Assembly (NCBI GenBank): GCA_004154925.1
Contig: QJNS01000061.1
Coordinates: 1-64,000, forward strand
Direction: 5' to 3'
Length of the DNA stretch: 64,000 bases
Source: Monosporascus cannonballus
Lineage: Eukaryota > Ascomycota > Sordariomycetes > Xylariales
The position numbers were made by a program, and so were the translations under genes. The first letter of the stretch is position 1. Each line of letters starts with the position of its first letter. Below the pieces are notes generated by a model, which saw only the letters and a list, made by a program, of their open reading frames with translations, was not told the DNA's origin and did not search any database. This document shows positions 51,489 through 63,896 of this stretch, piece by piece.

Positions 51489-54400
51489 CTAGATCGACCC
51501 CTGAGTTTTCTCCTGCATAGGTAATTCAGACTTTCGGTTGTTCTTCCAGAAGTCGATGGCCGCGATGGCATCCCCTCCCGCTTCATCCTCGTACGCGAAG
51601 AGAATCTGTAGGCTGTTAGTTACCCCTTTCAGGTCAATCCGGGAGCTGGAGTGACTGGCTTACCTCATGCGAGCTACTATGCAGCATCCTGATATTCTTA
51701 TGCGGTACGATGTGGACCGCGCCGCTCTCGATATTCCTAAGTTCGATGAAGCTCGGCTCGAATGCGAGAATCCAGGGGTATGACAGCGCGAAAGCCTGAG
51801 GCGTGCCTTCCCAGTCGATACGCCATTCCGGTCGTGCCCTCCAGCCGTTTCTGTTGACGAAGAAGGAGAAATCCGTATAGTTCAAGAGGAACTCGCCGTT
51901 TAGACGCTCTATGTGTATCGGCTTGACGCCTTCCTTTCTCGCGACGAAATCAAGCGACGTATCCGCCTGATCAAGTAGCGACTGCGTCTCCAGCGTCTCG
52001 AGCGACACGACTTCAAAACCTCTTGCACACGCAACGCACAGCTTGCTCTTAAGGAAGTGGACGGATGTGGATTCGGTCGGGATGTAGAACTCCTTGAACG
52101 CTCTAAGCTCGTCTTGGCCTGTGGTAAACATCTTGCCGAAGCCTTTCTGCTTCTTGCCCTTGCTCATCGAGTCATTGGGCTCATACACCTTGATCGTCGT
52201 CGAAAGCGCACTAGACTTGACGCAGCATACCAGGTGCCTACCCAAGCAGATGCCTGTCTTGAAGAAGTTGCAGTGACTTTGGATCTTCTTGGGTCGTTTC
52301 GACAGCGCTGGCTCGTTGGGATCTAGGGCTGCTAGTGGGTACGACATGAGGGACTTGTTGGAAAGAATAAGCAGAAGACCATATTCTTCGAGGACATCGA
52401 CTTGTGTCACGTTCTGTGCCTCGATCACGCGCTTGGGAAGCTGATCCTTATTCTTGCGGGATGAGATGTAGACACCATTGTCCGTGCCGTAGATGAGCTT
52501 GCGGCCACCATCTGTGATACCGTCAGTATGATCGAATCAACCAAGGGAGGACGAGATACGCACCAAATGGCGTAACAGCGTTGACCTGGTTGCCTGTCTG
52601 GAAAAACCCAGTCGACACAGTAGTTATGTTGAAGAAATCGGCCCTTGCCCGGAGACGTTGCTGGGCAGCGTCAATGTACTCGAGCCATTTCTTCCGTGCT
52701 GCCTGGTTCGACGCGTACAGGACCTGCTCGTAGAAGTTCCTGCCCAGATGACGGAAAGTTATCGGCCAACCCTCGCCGGTTTTCTTCTCGTTGGCCTTCC
52801 CGCCCAAAGAAGGCAAGCTCGACGATGTGCGCTTGATACCTGGGGGAGGTATCACCTCATCCATTTCCTTGATGGAGAGTAGCTCCAACGGAATCGGCTT
52901 TGTGGATGTTAGTCAGTTGCAACTGCAGCAATAATTACATTCAACGCCACGACTTACCCGTCTATAAGCCTTTACCTCTTCCTGCCCCTTGCCGACCTGT
53001 TTAATCCGCACGAGAAGGACTGCATGGTCGAACAGGAAGGCGGTTATGTCGGTGGGATCGGTCGGCGACTTCTTGAACTGGGTCTTGAAGACCAAATCGC
53101 GACCTTCTTCGGTGAGCTTGAGGTCGACCCGATCTTGAGGCCGGAACCGCAGCTGCTCGTTGAGCCGCCTGAGGTTGAACCGGTTTTCTGCTTTGCCTGA
53201 CTCCGCGTTCACGCGGGTGAGCAGGTCACGGATCATTGTCAAAACCTTAGGGATATCCTCCTTGTCCGGGTTCCCGTCTTCGGTATACTTGAGCACATTC
53301 TCCAGGAGCAGCGGATAGCGGGCCAATCTCGTCGTGGGCTTAGTCAGATAGCCGTTCAGCTCCAGCTTCCTCGACTCCTTCCTCCGTTCAATCTCTTCGA
53401 CATACTTGGCAAAGTTTGGATTGGCCGACCGTTCGTTCTCGAAGGCGAATTTAGCTTCCATCTGTTTTGATCCGTACAAAATGAACGGCTCAAACTGGGG
53501 GACAATCTCGAGGAAGATATCGCCAATGCTCTTGACTACGGGGTTCTTCTGCTGCCGTTCTGTCAAGGCCCTAGCAAACCTAGAACTGACCGAGTGGATG
53601 CTGGGATGGTCGATGACGTTGCTGAAAATTTGGCGCACGACACGCTCTCTCTTCTGGGTGGGAATGGGCGACCCGTTCGACCGCAGGGGTAATATCCAGA
53701 AGTCTCTTAGGTATTCCAAGTCCTTGACGAAATCCCTCTCGGTATAACATATCTCGGAGATGACTTCTTGTCTCTTCTTTTCTCTATCGCCCACGCTCTC
53801 AGCGACTTCTTTCGGCACTGTGTTGATCCAGAGCTTCTGCTCGTCCGTCTGATCTGCGTCATCGTTGAGGAGGGTGTCCTGCTCCTTCTTCAATCCCACC
53901 TGCGGTTTGAGATTGAGTCGGGACACCTGTTCGAGTCTTCGAGGACACGCGATAGAGTAGCAGAGCTGGTCCCTCGTACAGGTCGGCGAATAACACTCGG
54001 AGAGCAGCACAAATACACCGTTCACGGAGGGCCTCTCCTCCGGCTCATCCATCATGCTCTCCCTGAACTGGTACATCTCGGATGTAGAGTCGCGCAGCCT
54101 GTGCTCGTAGGTGACATCGTGGAAGTACTTCTGAGCGTCAAGGGCGCGGCCCAGCAGGAGAGCCAGATTTCGGTCCGTGGTTCGGATAATGTATGATAGA
54201 ACATCGACAGCCTCAGAGCCGCTGAAGGCATTCTTGTACGTTAGCCCGTTCTTGGTTCGATCTCCCGTGATTATCTTCTGCCGGAAGCATTCGGCGACAT
54301 TGGAGAGAAGCGCCGGATAGACGAGGGGGGCCCGTATCCTGGCCGTCGGGGGCCGTTCGCCGTCGCCGGATCTCGTAGACGATCCTACCGAGGGCCGGTG

Positions 54401-55369
54401 TGCTGCGTCGTGCGACTGGTGCTCAGATGGCGGCACGATGGTACTAGCCATAGACATGCTGCGGCTGTGGTCACTACTAGCAGCCGTCGAGGACATAGTC
54501 GACGAGGCCATACTCATAGTCCTCGTTGCCGTGCCTGGCGCCGGCGCATATCCGTTGAAACCGGCATATCCGCTCATGTTGGGGTCGTCGTTCGAAGGGG
54601 CTCTCGCCCGATTCGGGATAATCCTGCCGCTCATGGTCTGATGCGCATCGCGGTCTGGTGGCGGATAGCCCGTCAACGACATGGACCGGTCGTCGTGACG
54701 CTCGGGAACGACTCGACCTTGTGCCGTGGTCCTCGAAGAGGCCGCATGGGGCGGCGTTTGCCTGAAGTTGTTCTGTGGCGGCTGATACGAACCAGGCGGG
54801 GGATGGTACATCGGCTGCCGCGGCATAGTAGCTAACGACTGGGAGCGGTAGGGGTCATCGCGAAGAGCAGGGCCGGGGCCGGGCCCGCCCTGATAGTTTC
54901 GCGGAGGCGGATTGCGCGGCGGGTATCCAGGAGGGGGACCTCCTGAAGGGGCCCTCGAATCGAACCGAGGTGGCGCAGGGCCGGGATGAGGGCGGCGATC
55001 CGGCACGGGGTTCGGTCTTCCATATCCCTGAGGTTGAGGCGGATATCCCCCGGACGGGTTCCGCTGGTTCTGGTAGTACCCGTTGGCCATACTCGAGTCC
55101 ATCGTCCGCGTCCGGCCAGGTTCATCGTAAGCACCCCTTTGGGGTCGAGGTGGGGGCATGCGTTGCATGTCGGGAGACCCACCCGACATGGTGTTCGTTC
55201 TCCCGGAGTATGGCATCATATTTGGCGGTTGCATATTGCCAGACGAGGATGTCATGGGGGGCGAACGGCCAGGAGGGGGGTGGGCACCGAAAATGTTGGA
55301 GAAGGCGGCATCCCGTTGGTTGTTAGGTGGCGGGCCATATCGGCGTTGGTCATATTGATAATCGGCCAT
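51489..55369 (-). CDS. ROM2: Rho1 guanine-nucleotide exchange factor, Rom2/Rgf type (DEP-DH-PH-CNH)
   Basis: Four coding exons encode 1236 residues: 55369-52958, 52897-52564, 52511-51664 and 51605-51489. The introns are 60, 52 and 58 nt. Their donors are GTAAGT, GTGCGT and GTAAGC, and all keep frame. Residues 1-340 are a disordered Pro/Gly/Ser-rich tail. A DEP region is at about 350-435 (YKNAFSGSEAVDVL). The catalytic Dbl-homology domain is at about 530-725 (EICYTERDFVKDLEYL; NGYLTKPTTRLARYPLLLEN). The PH region spans the first intron (about 750-900, TAFLFDHAVLLVRIK; RRPIPLELLS). A citron-homology (CNH) region runs from about 910 to 1210 (GGRKLIYGTDNGVYIS; ILFAYEDEAGGDAIAAIDFW). Family knowledge: it loads GTP on Rho1 at the plasma membrane, driving glucan synthase and the Pkc1 cell-wall integrity pathway. 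The protein looks complete. The ATG at 55369 (ATTATGG) is preferred because upstream in-frame codons are not ATG and a splice acceptor TTTGCAG precedes it. Confidence 0.95.
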
Positions 55370-55378
55370 AATGTTGTC

Positions 55379-55551
55379 CTGCAAAGGGAGTCGCGATGCT
55401 ATCAGTACCAGTTGTAGACAGAGGTTGCAACCATCATAACGAGGCCACCATTAGACGAGGCAGTTACTCCTGACAAGTCTAGATGTATGCTACACGTGAA
55501 TGTGGCTCCTTATTTAGGAGTGGAATGGAGACAGACCTTCGAGCGACTCAC
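55379..55551 (-). other. Probable 5'UTR intron of the Rho1 exchange factor gene
   Basis: On the minus strand a GTGAGT donor (at 55551) and a CTCCCTTTGCAG acceptor (ending at 55379) frame 173 bases, with a CTGAT branch-like site. The acceptor lies 9 bases before the ATG. This explains why the coding frame has no upstream ATG. Inferred from motifs only. Confidence 0.45.
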
Positions 55552-57587
55552 TCATGGAGAAGCTAGGCGGCCGCGAGCCTAGACGATCGACAAGACGTCG
55601 TGTTGATGGACGGGGGGATGAAAAAAAGGGGGGGGGGGGGGGGGGTTTTTCCCCCCGGCCGCGGTTGCCGACACTTGACGACGGAGTTACCGTCGCTGGT
55701 GGTCGACCGCCGAGGAACCGAGCGATGTATATGCCTCTGTCCGCCTATCAATATTTTCCCCCTTTATTTTTCGGCCTCAGATAGAAGTTTCGAGCTGATA
55801 CAATTCTCTCGGAATCCGTCAACGACGTGAAATGACTGTAAATTGGAGTCGAGAGGGATCGCCGTCGAGATAGGGCAGTGGCGAAATTTGTGCAGGTCAC
55901 ATACGACACGGAGGGGATTGAGAAACAGTCGGATGTGTACGAAGCCGGTACGTTATGTAAGTAGACAATAATAATATGGTAGCCGCTTTTAGACGCCGGG
56001 TGCGTCGTAGATAGAAGGATTGAGATAGGATATCAAATGTTATGGGACTGAGTATGGAGATAGCGGCTTGCAGAGATGGATTCCTTACTCGCGGTTAACC
56101 CCCCGTCAACCCCATGTCTGCATGTCAAAACTCTAATAAGTGCAAATGCAAGTACACATGCAAATATGCAAGGACCATGGGAGAAAGATTGATTGATTAA
56201 GCATTGACCGGGCGGGGTGACCCTGCGCTGTTGTTGCACCGTACTCGAACTGCCCTAAGTCCGGTATGTAGATAGATACCCGGCCTATTCGTTCAAAGCA
56301 TGTATAGAGAGCCAAGGCAAGTCTAGTCCACACTGATACCTGCATTCCACAACCAACCACTATGCCACATGGGCAAATGAATTTTGGTTGGATTGAATTT
56401 TAAGCATACCTACGAAGTACGTACCAGATATATCACGGGGGCTCTATTGCCGCCGACTGAATGGTTCAGTGTCCTTGACAATAACGATGGTTTAACGTTA
56501 AGCTGTATGTATGTATATGCAACGTATCGTATGTGGGGGTATCTATCCATCATTCCCTGGGTAGTCTGAGCTTCCGGCAAGGTATCCGCGCGCTCATGAG
56601 TTGCCTGGGATATCGTGTCATGCGTTGCATATCTGACAACGCGCAGGCGGTACCGAGCCACCTATTTATTACTGTAAGATGGGCAGTCTGGTGGCACCTA
56701 CACACCTGATTGTGCCTGATTGCGCCTGATTGCATAGAAAGCAAGGAGCGTCAAGTTAGCGTATTGTGTACCTCGAGTAATAACGCCGTTATGGTAGTTC
56801 CAGCTTCCAACATGACCCTTCCCCCTTCCCCTATTAACATACGAGGTGTATGTCTTTGCCGGGTATAATAACCATTTGAGGAATGCTCATAATACGCTTG
56901 GGGGGGGGGGGTTCTACGCGATATTCACCTCGAGGCATGTGCGTAGCGCGGGATTGGGTAAAGACGGGATAGGGCACATCAGATGACCGAGCCAGGGGAC
57001 TCGACCATTCCCCTTAGATCAGAGCTGAACTGCCTAGGCTTTTCTGCTCTACATACAGCTAGCTTCCAGAGGTTGCATGTGATGCGATAACGCGTGCAGG
57101 CGTTAAGGTTAAAAGCCAAAAGTTACCGGCTATGCCGTAGTGATATGACCATCCCGCACCCTGCTGGCCGCCATTCCAGGGAATGGACATTTTTGTTATA
57201 GGGACATGCGAAAGTTGGCATCTCTTATCCCGGCACAGTGCCGTACAGTAGGTACATGCAAATAGCCCGGTTAGGTAACAGACGGGCCCGTTGAAGGGTC
57301 CGCGTGGGTACCTACTGTATTCTCTATCCCTTACACCTCCATATAATAGCACCCAAGTACGGATGCGAACATAGGCATCGCTATAAGCATTCGCTTGATC
57401 CTCAGGGTATATACGGCGTAATATTGTTAGACAGTGTTATTTTGTGTCGACGACGTAAGCGCATTAAACATGAAGCACGCCTGTACTTTTTTATGCCTTG
57501 GGAGTTCTGAATGAGACAAGTTCACTCGATCTCCTCTCATTGGCTGCTCAAGAGAAGTATCATGCTTTATGTAATTCCAATCTCTGG
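55552..57587. other. Divergent intergenic region with homopolymer runs
   Basis: No supported gene. It contains an A7-G18-T5-C6 homopolymer cluster (55621-55656), a G12 run (56900-56911) and three 10-bp tandem units CCTGATTGYG at 56705-56734. It must carry the promoters of the minus-strand Rho1 exchange factor and the plus-strand V-ATPase gene. A CCAAT box (as ATTGG, 57539-57543) lies about 255 bases before the V-ATPase start. Confidence 0.5.
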
Positions 57588-57595
57588 TCACGTGA
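57588..57595. promoter_or_regulatory. E-box palindrome TCACGTGA upstream of Vma11
   Basis: A perfect 8-bp palindrome in the context GGTCACGTGATA, about 200 bases before the ATG of the V-ATPase c' gene. CACGTG cores bind bHLH factors (Cbf1/Pho4 types in fungi, TFEB at lysosomal and V-ATPase genes in animals). Function here is inferred from position only. Confidence 0.4.
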
Positions 57596-57796
57596 TAGCT
57601 TCCCTCAGACTACCTAGGTACCTCCCAGGTTGATGCAGTCAGTGCCAGCCCCAGCCCTTACTGCAATCATACGCCTGGGACTCGAGAGCATAACGAAAGC
57701 CATTCACAGCCCTCAACCACACACCGCGACGAACCACTCCCCCCATCCCCAGTGATTGAACCGTTCGTCTACCAACTCGGCCCCGACTCCTTCAAG

Positions 57797-58726
57797 ATGA
57801 ACGACTCTGAAGCCGCTCCGAAGTTCGCCCCCTTTATCGGCATGGTAAGCTCCCGGCCGCAGCGTCTCTTCCGAGGACAGCTATCTAGCTAGCCACCATC
57901 GATTCCGTTCTAACAGAGCCGCGAATGCAGGCCGGTATCGCGAGCGCCATGATCTTCGGCTGTACGGACCCCTACCTAGCACTAGAATACCGGAAGTGCG
58001 GTGATGCTAAGAGACGATGCACACAGGCATCGGCGCAGCGTATGGCACGGCAAAGTCAGGAATCGGCATCGCGGGCGTCGGTACCTTCAGGCCCGACCTG
58101 ATCATGAAGGTTCGCATCCCTTACATCCAGATGCGTACGCAGGGACGGAGCTCTAATCATCGGGCCCTCTACTCGTAGTGTCTGATCCCCGTCATCATGT
58201 CCGGTATCCTCGCGGTCTACTCGCTCGTCATCGCCGTCCTGATCGCCGAGGACATGGCGCCACCGACGACGCAGAGCTACGGTTTATTCAAGTACGGCAG
58301 CCACCTCGTTCCCTTACCCCCCGAACACGTTTCCGCATCGGCAGGGGATGTATTGCGTACAGGAGCAAGATCCAGCTAACGGTCGACATAGCGGCTTCAT
58401 GCACCTCGCTTGCGGCCTGGCGGTCGGGATGACGGGGCTCGCGGCGGGCTACTGCATCGGCATCGTGGGCGACAAGGGTGTGCGGGCCTACATGGAGCAG
58501 TCGCGTATCTTCGTCGGCATGGTTCTGATCCTCATCTTCGGCGAGGTCCTGGGTCTCTACGGGTACGTTCTCTCCAACAAGGGCCCAACCAGGGTTCCAA
58601 CAGATAGAAAATGTCTCCAGGGAAGGCCCAAGGACGGGCCGTTGTTTGTGTTGCGCGCTAACGTCCTCCCTATAAATATATAGTCTCATCGTCGCGCTCA
58701 TCCTCAACACCAAGAGCAGGGTTTGA
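57797..58726 (+). CDS. VMA11: V-type ATPase proteolipid subunit c' (Vma11)
   Basis: Six exons encode 162 residues: 57797-57844, 57931-57961, 58027-58109, 58179-58291, 58392-58562 and 58684-58726. The introns are 86, 65, 69, 100 and 121 nt, all GT-AG, mostly with CTAAC/CTAAT branch sites. The spliced product starts [19 protein letters not shown] and continues with [48 protein letters not shown] and [11 protein letters not shown], then ends ILNTKSRV. There are four hydrophobic helices. Glu143, in FGEVLGLYG of helix 4, is the proton-carrying carboxylate. The FMHLACGL and DKGVRAYM signatures and the NTKS end fit c' (Vma11) rather than c (Vma3). The subunit is part of the rotor ring of the Vo sector in vacuolar, Golgi and endosomal membranes, pumping protons. 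It is complete and of normal length. The third intron has an unusual GTTCGC donor, but the protein sequence demands it. Confidence 0.95.
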
Positions 58727-59664
58727 TGTTGCTGTCACCCGAGTCGCTGCGAGAACGATGCTACACACAGCACTACGAAACGGATGAACAGGAGAGACAG
58801 ACACAAAGAGAAGGAAGTCGGCACGGCGCCATCCGTGTTTAGGAGAAGCGCAAAACTGTAATACCAGCTGCATATTTGGATGGCGTTTCGGGGGGTTATG
58901 TAGACAATAACGGATCAACTTTATAAAGTCCTTGGCAGATCTTAGTTTGTCGTGGGAGACGAAGCTCTCCACGAAAGCATTGCCCAGTGTCGTTGCACGA
59001 TCAGTATAACGTTGCTATGCAATTTGCCCTATGAATGTCATCGATGGCATCGGCTGGTGGTATACGGTGTCCTCGGAACTTCTCAATTACCAGCCAGCTA
59101 ACCCAATGGCACCCTCGATGGATGGAGAATACTCAGAAACATCCTTGATTCAATGCTATATGTCCTAGCGACACACGCTGGGAACTCAAAGGAACGACAA
59201 GAAATCCGAAATTCACATGCGGCAACATTGTCTCATATGGCCATGCATGCATCCATCCATCCATCCATCCAAGTATGTTCATTCCGGGGTCCTGGGCCCT
59301 GGCACACAAAGGGGGGCCGGCGGCCATCCCATGCCGATAAAGAGGCCCTTTCCAGTCTATTTGAATGATCCCCGCCCTCCATCCCTTCCGGGCCCTGCCT
59401 GCCCCAACGCCGAAAATAAAAAAGCAACGGAATGGGGAGTAATGCATCCCCCCCCCCAGTCAGTACCTACCTGCCGACAATACCAAACCGAGCGTAGTAG
59501 CCCGTCCATCGGTCTCGCAGAGGAGAGCGGTCGAAAGAGACGCTGGAAAAAATTATCATGATGATTCGTCGCCGATACGCATCCAAGAAACTCCCACCTT
59601 CCTACGCGCAAACGCGAGAGGGCTTTCGCACGACGCGTCCGAATCGAGAGACGACGCCGTGGGG
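58727..59664. other. Intergenic region between convergent genes
   Basis: No supported gene. A CATC microsatellite is at about 59245-59270, and a C run is near 59449-59458. The short frames here (for example 59133-59447 minus) are low-complexity or shadows of the repeat. Confidence 0.5.
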
Positions 59665-60656
59665 CTAGCGGCGGCGGCCGATGTAGCGCGCGAGCTTCTT
59701 GCGAGCGCCGCCGCCCTCCATTTCCCTCCGGAAGTTAGCCCAGCTGCGGTCGCGCTCCTCCCAATCCCTCATCTGGGCTGTCGTACGACGACACCGAACG
59801 CGGTTAGCAACGCTTGGACCCTTTTTCTATTCATTCTTTCTCGCTTTCACCTGCACGCGACCATAACCCCTGGACGAGCCAGCTGGGAGGGTGTTGCTCG
59901 ATCGACCAAGAAAAGGCGTGATAAGACACGAAGACGGTGCGGATAGATAGTAGTTAAACACTTACCGAGGAAGCAGTCCCAGCGCCGGTCCTCGCGCAGC
60001 AGGATATCGTCGCCGCTCTCGCGCGTTAGCCTTGCGCGCCGCGCCCTCGCGGCCGCCTCCTCGCCGACGAGGTGGGGGTCCTCGAGGGGGCGGACCCTAC
60101 TGGAGCTGGAGCTGGAGGTGCCCGAGTTACCGGCGGCCGGAGGGGTACCGACCCTATCCAGCACGTTGCGCAGCGCGGCCTCGACGGACGCCGAGGAGCT
60201 GCTGCTCGACGCGGCGACGGCCCGCCGGTGGGCCACGCGGGCGTACGTGGGGTTGCTGCTGGTCGTCGACCACGTGGGTATGCGGAAGATGTTGAAGTCG
60301 GGCAGGTTGTTCTGGCTGCGGGTTGAGGGGATCGGCGGCAGGCCGGTCGTTCTCGGCGTGAACGGGGTCGACGGCGGCACTAGGGGCGCCGGACGGCCGT
60401 TCGGCGTCGGAGTGTAGGCGGGTGTTGTCGAGCTCTCGTAGGGCGGCAGCATTGAGCGGTAGGAGGGCGCATCCGAGACTTCGGAGGGGGGCAGCTCGTG
60501 TTAGCATGCCAAGCCTTCTTCCTCCGCGGTCTGCGTACAGGTAGTTATCTTACTATAAGACGGGGCAGCCGAGCGAATCGAAGCTGTCTCGAAGTCCTCC
60601 GCGCTTAGACGTTCCAATCGGGAAGGCCCGACCTGGGCAGCGGTTTCAGTTGCCAT
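59665..60656 (-). CDS. Conserved small fungal protein of unknown function
   Basis: Three exons encode 242 residues: 60656-60554, 60478-59966 and 59777-59665. The introns are 75 nt (GTAAGA donor, GCTAAC branch, CCGAAG acceptor) and 188 nt (GTAAGT, GCTAAC, GACAG). The start is MATETAAQVGPSRLERLSAE. Two APSY units flank the first junction (APSYISDAPSYRS, residues 31-43), and the middle is Pro/Ser/Thr-rich. The carboxyl third is charged and helical: VGEEAAARARRARL, then DDILLREDRRWDCFLAQM, RDWEERDRSWANFRREME and a basic end ARKKLARYIGRRR. Joining the exons gives an uninterrupted DRRWDCFLAQMRDWEERD helix, which supports the gene model. There is no signal peptide or membrane segment. I recognise the pattern from Pezizomycotina hypothetical proteins but know of no assigned function. 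The basic tail could bind RNA or membranes; this is inference. Confidence 0.85.
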
Positions 60657-63600
60657 CGTTCCTTGTGAATTGGTAGGATACGGAAGATAAGAAGTTTATA
60701 ACGCAGTAAGCCGGAGAAGAGGAGAGGAGAAGGGTTATTGGGGAGTAGGAGGCCTCGAGAAGGACAGCTCGCACATCAGATCTACTACGCCGGCGACTGT
60801 CCTGTCTGTCATTCAGGTAGGTAGAGATAAGGTATGGGGTTGAAGGCAAAGGGACTCAGGAGTCCTGTCTCTCCCGTGAATCAGGTGAACCACGAGATGT
60901 GAATCAGCCCTACTGCAAAGCAAGCACAGTACCGGGTAGAGCGCCGTTGGGTATTTATTTGGAGAGAGCCCTCCCCCCCCGGAGGATTGTACGTCGGGTT
61001 CACGGCACCACCACGAGCTAGAAACTTTATAGAGCGTTAACGCAAACCCAATCAACGGCAAGGTTGAAGCCGCACGTGAGGTCGCAGAGTTACAAGTTTA
61101 TGTCTTCTCGGGGGGACAGCAGGGGAAGAGAAGAGACGTGTGACAATGGATAATAAACCACCAACAGCGGCTTACGGCGTTTTGTATATCGGTGGTTCTC
61201 GGCTGGGAGAGCTTCACTTCGACCGACTTGACTCCGCTTGTGCCTGGGATGGTCTTACGGAATACTTCCCGAGTTGTCAATTCAAGGGCAGCCTTTGACT
61301 TTTTGTATCATCCACACATGTACAGGTACGATTCTGTGCATCTTAAACACAGCCCCCTGGGGCTCAGGTGAGCGGTTGGGTACCGAGGTACTTGAGGGAC
61401 GGGCGAAGAAGAGGAGGTGATGCACGGTACGAAAGTAGGTGTGTCTGAGCTCGGGTGCATGTGGGGGAGCAATGGAATACGGTATCGCGGGAGAATAGAC
61501 ACGAAGTACTCGGTGCCAGTACGGACTCGCAGGCCACGCGGCTAGTTGATGTGAATGTACATAGGAGGCTTCAAGTGGGAGAATTAGCGGGGTTAACCAA
61601 TCACTCGCCGCCCGTTATCGCTGTGTAGCGGGGTATCAATGCCAGTAAGCGGCTTTTCTGGGTCCCGGCCGGGAGACGGACCAATGGCCCCAACCAAACG
61701 AACACAGTTGCGTTTCCTTGCAGCTCCTCCTCTACTTAGTACATATGTAGACGGCAACAGGCCCAAAGGGCACCAGGAACAATATGCTGGTGTATTTCTG
61801 GAAGATATAGGGTTATCGATGAGTCTAGACGTTCTCGAGCACATGGTAATGGAGTGGCCCCCGGGCAGTTATACCGAGCCGTCCACATCCCATAAGACCT
61901 GATCGTCCTGGAGTCACCCAATTGGCCCCGTTTCTGAGCTTACTCGAGCGTTACAGAAGTGAACATTGATGATCAATGATGATCAAGCACTGTGATTACG
62001 AGCTGCCCTTGGATGAAACAAAGAACGTGTCAAAGATTCCAGACCTCGGTGATCTCACATTGCGTAAGCTTGGTCCCGCGCTCTTTACACACCGAACAAC
62101 CTTCCAAGTTGTGACGCTGGGGCTCTGTGGGGTAACAACGATCCCACTTCCAAGATCGTGTAATTAGACTTCCCACATACTTCGCGTGGGTTCCCCGGTC
62201 GGCTCGGAAGAGCCATACTGAAGTCAGGCAAAGGAAGAACCACATTGAGCGTTACTGTTTGCCGTTACATCTCTCTTGCTCGGCTTTAAGGCGGGCTTTA
62301 ACACCCGTTCGGGATGGCCAAGCGAGAGCCTGCATGGCTCGTGGAAGATCAAGCAGGAAGATAAAAGCCGCAATGCTGTTGTACAGTATACAAGCTGATT
62401 CGTGATTCACTCTTGGTATCCGGATCGGGAAATCGGTCACCTGCTATCCACATGTTAAGACACCCCTTGGCCTTCTTTGGCATTCGAGAACGTTGGCAAG
62501 GATGGATAATTCCAAATCGACAGATGGCCGTCGATCCGTTTTTGATCTTATTTTCTTTTCTTCCCCCGAGTGTCTCATACCTTAGTAATTCGTCGCTGCT
62601 ATTTGAATTCACCGTCGAATCAGATAAGGCTCTCGGCCCCCGCCCTCAAGATCCTCAAAGTTTAACCCTAACATTATCTTGAGAAAATGACCACCTTGGA
62701 ACGTTCATGCACGCGCCGTCCCGTCATGGAGCAGCTTTTACAGGCATATGCTTAAGTGGACTGCCACCCAACCAAATTCTTAACGTCACCGACGGTATAC
62801 AAGGTAACCCAGAAACAGTCGGCCGGATATAGGTATCCTAGCACATCATAAGCGATCTCCGTCTTGCCGGTCGCGGAACCAAGCCGATCTAGCCGTGGAT
62901 AGTTCGGGCATGACCCTCGGTCTTTTCTTGGTAAGCTGACGCAGTAGGGGGGCCAAGTGCTCCTCTCTTACACAGGCGCTCCTGAGAGATAGCCGCCGGT
63001 GATTCTGACGAACCTCTTCCACCTACCACCGAAGGACCGTGCAAGCCCGGCTGAAGCTGTCAGCTTAGGCCGCAGTAAATATTTTATTAACATTGTCGTC
63101 GGTTGTTCTGGGACAAAGCCGGTATCCCCGTCGCCGCGGCCGCCTTTTGACATGCTACGGCTTTTAGATGATATTCCATTGGGAAGCAGGCGAATACTCG
63201 TGAGAAGGCCTCCACAGAATCCTGAGGAAAGATATCGATGCTAGCATATCCCTTACGAGTGACCCGGTTATGGACAGCAACTGCCGTGCTGTTGCATGTC
63301 GTCTCTGCCAGCGGCCGGCATGTAGCCAACAGTGAGCAAGCTCGGCGCAGATGTTGTGCTCTGCTACGGGTCACGCCACCTTGACGAACTCCAGAGTTTG
63401 TTGGCTGGCTTTAAGACAAGTTGGAAGTGCCCCAGGACATGCGACGGCGCGGGTGTGGGGAGAAACGGCCTCAGCTTGATGCCTCCGCGGCCGTTCCTCG
63501 CTCAATGATTGATTCCTGATATCATATCGCGCCCTCGGAAGCTCTTCATCCCTCTCGCATGCCTCGTCCCCGGCCCCTTACATGTTCTCGAGGGGCACTG

Positions 63601-63896
63601 AGTCTCCTTGGCTGGGTACGTTGGGTGCGAGTATCCCCCTGTGGCCGGCCTTGTTGAACACGGCCCTGGGGTATCAGACGATGCACGGGGGTTGTGGTTG
63701 AGGCTTAGGTGGCAGGTTATAAGAGAGAATATCAATGTCAAGCGTCTAGTCAGGATGACAACCAGTTGCTCATAAGTAAGCGCTGCGAAGCTACGCCTGG
63801 GACAGTGGAATATTGAAATTGCCGACGTATTTATTGTCGTGTCAATTGGAGTCACCGGATGGGGTACTCACAAACGGCAACATACACGAGGTCTGC
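60657..63896. other. Intergenic region, no supported gene
   Basis: About 3.2 kb of normal composition. Open frames at 61639-61902, 62349-62612, 62999-63244 and 63502-63855 were read and show no recognisable domain or repeat. The part nearest 60657 is the likely promoter of the minus-strand gene ending at 59665. No tRNA or other RNA gene was recognised. Confidence 0.5.

Noticed and set aside
53768..55417. Plus-strand frames opposite the Rho1 exchange factor gene
   Set aside because: Shadows of a long conserved minus-strand exon. No domain.
58288..58713. 141-residue minus-strand frame over the V-ATPase gene
   Set aside because: Shadow of the Vma11 exons. The plus-strand spliced product matches the family end to end.
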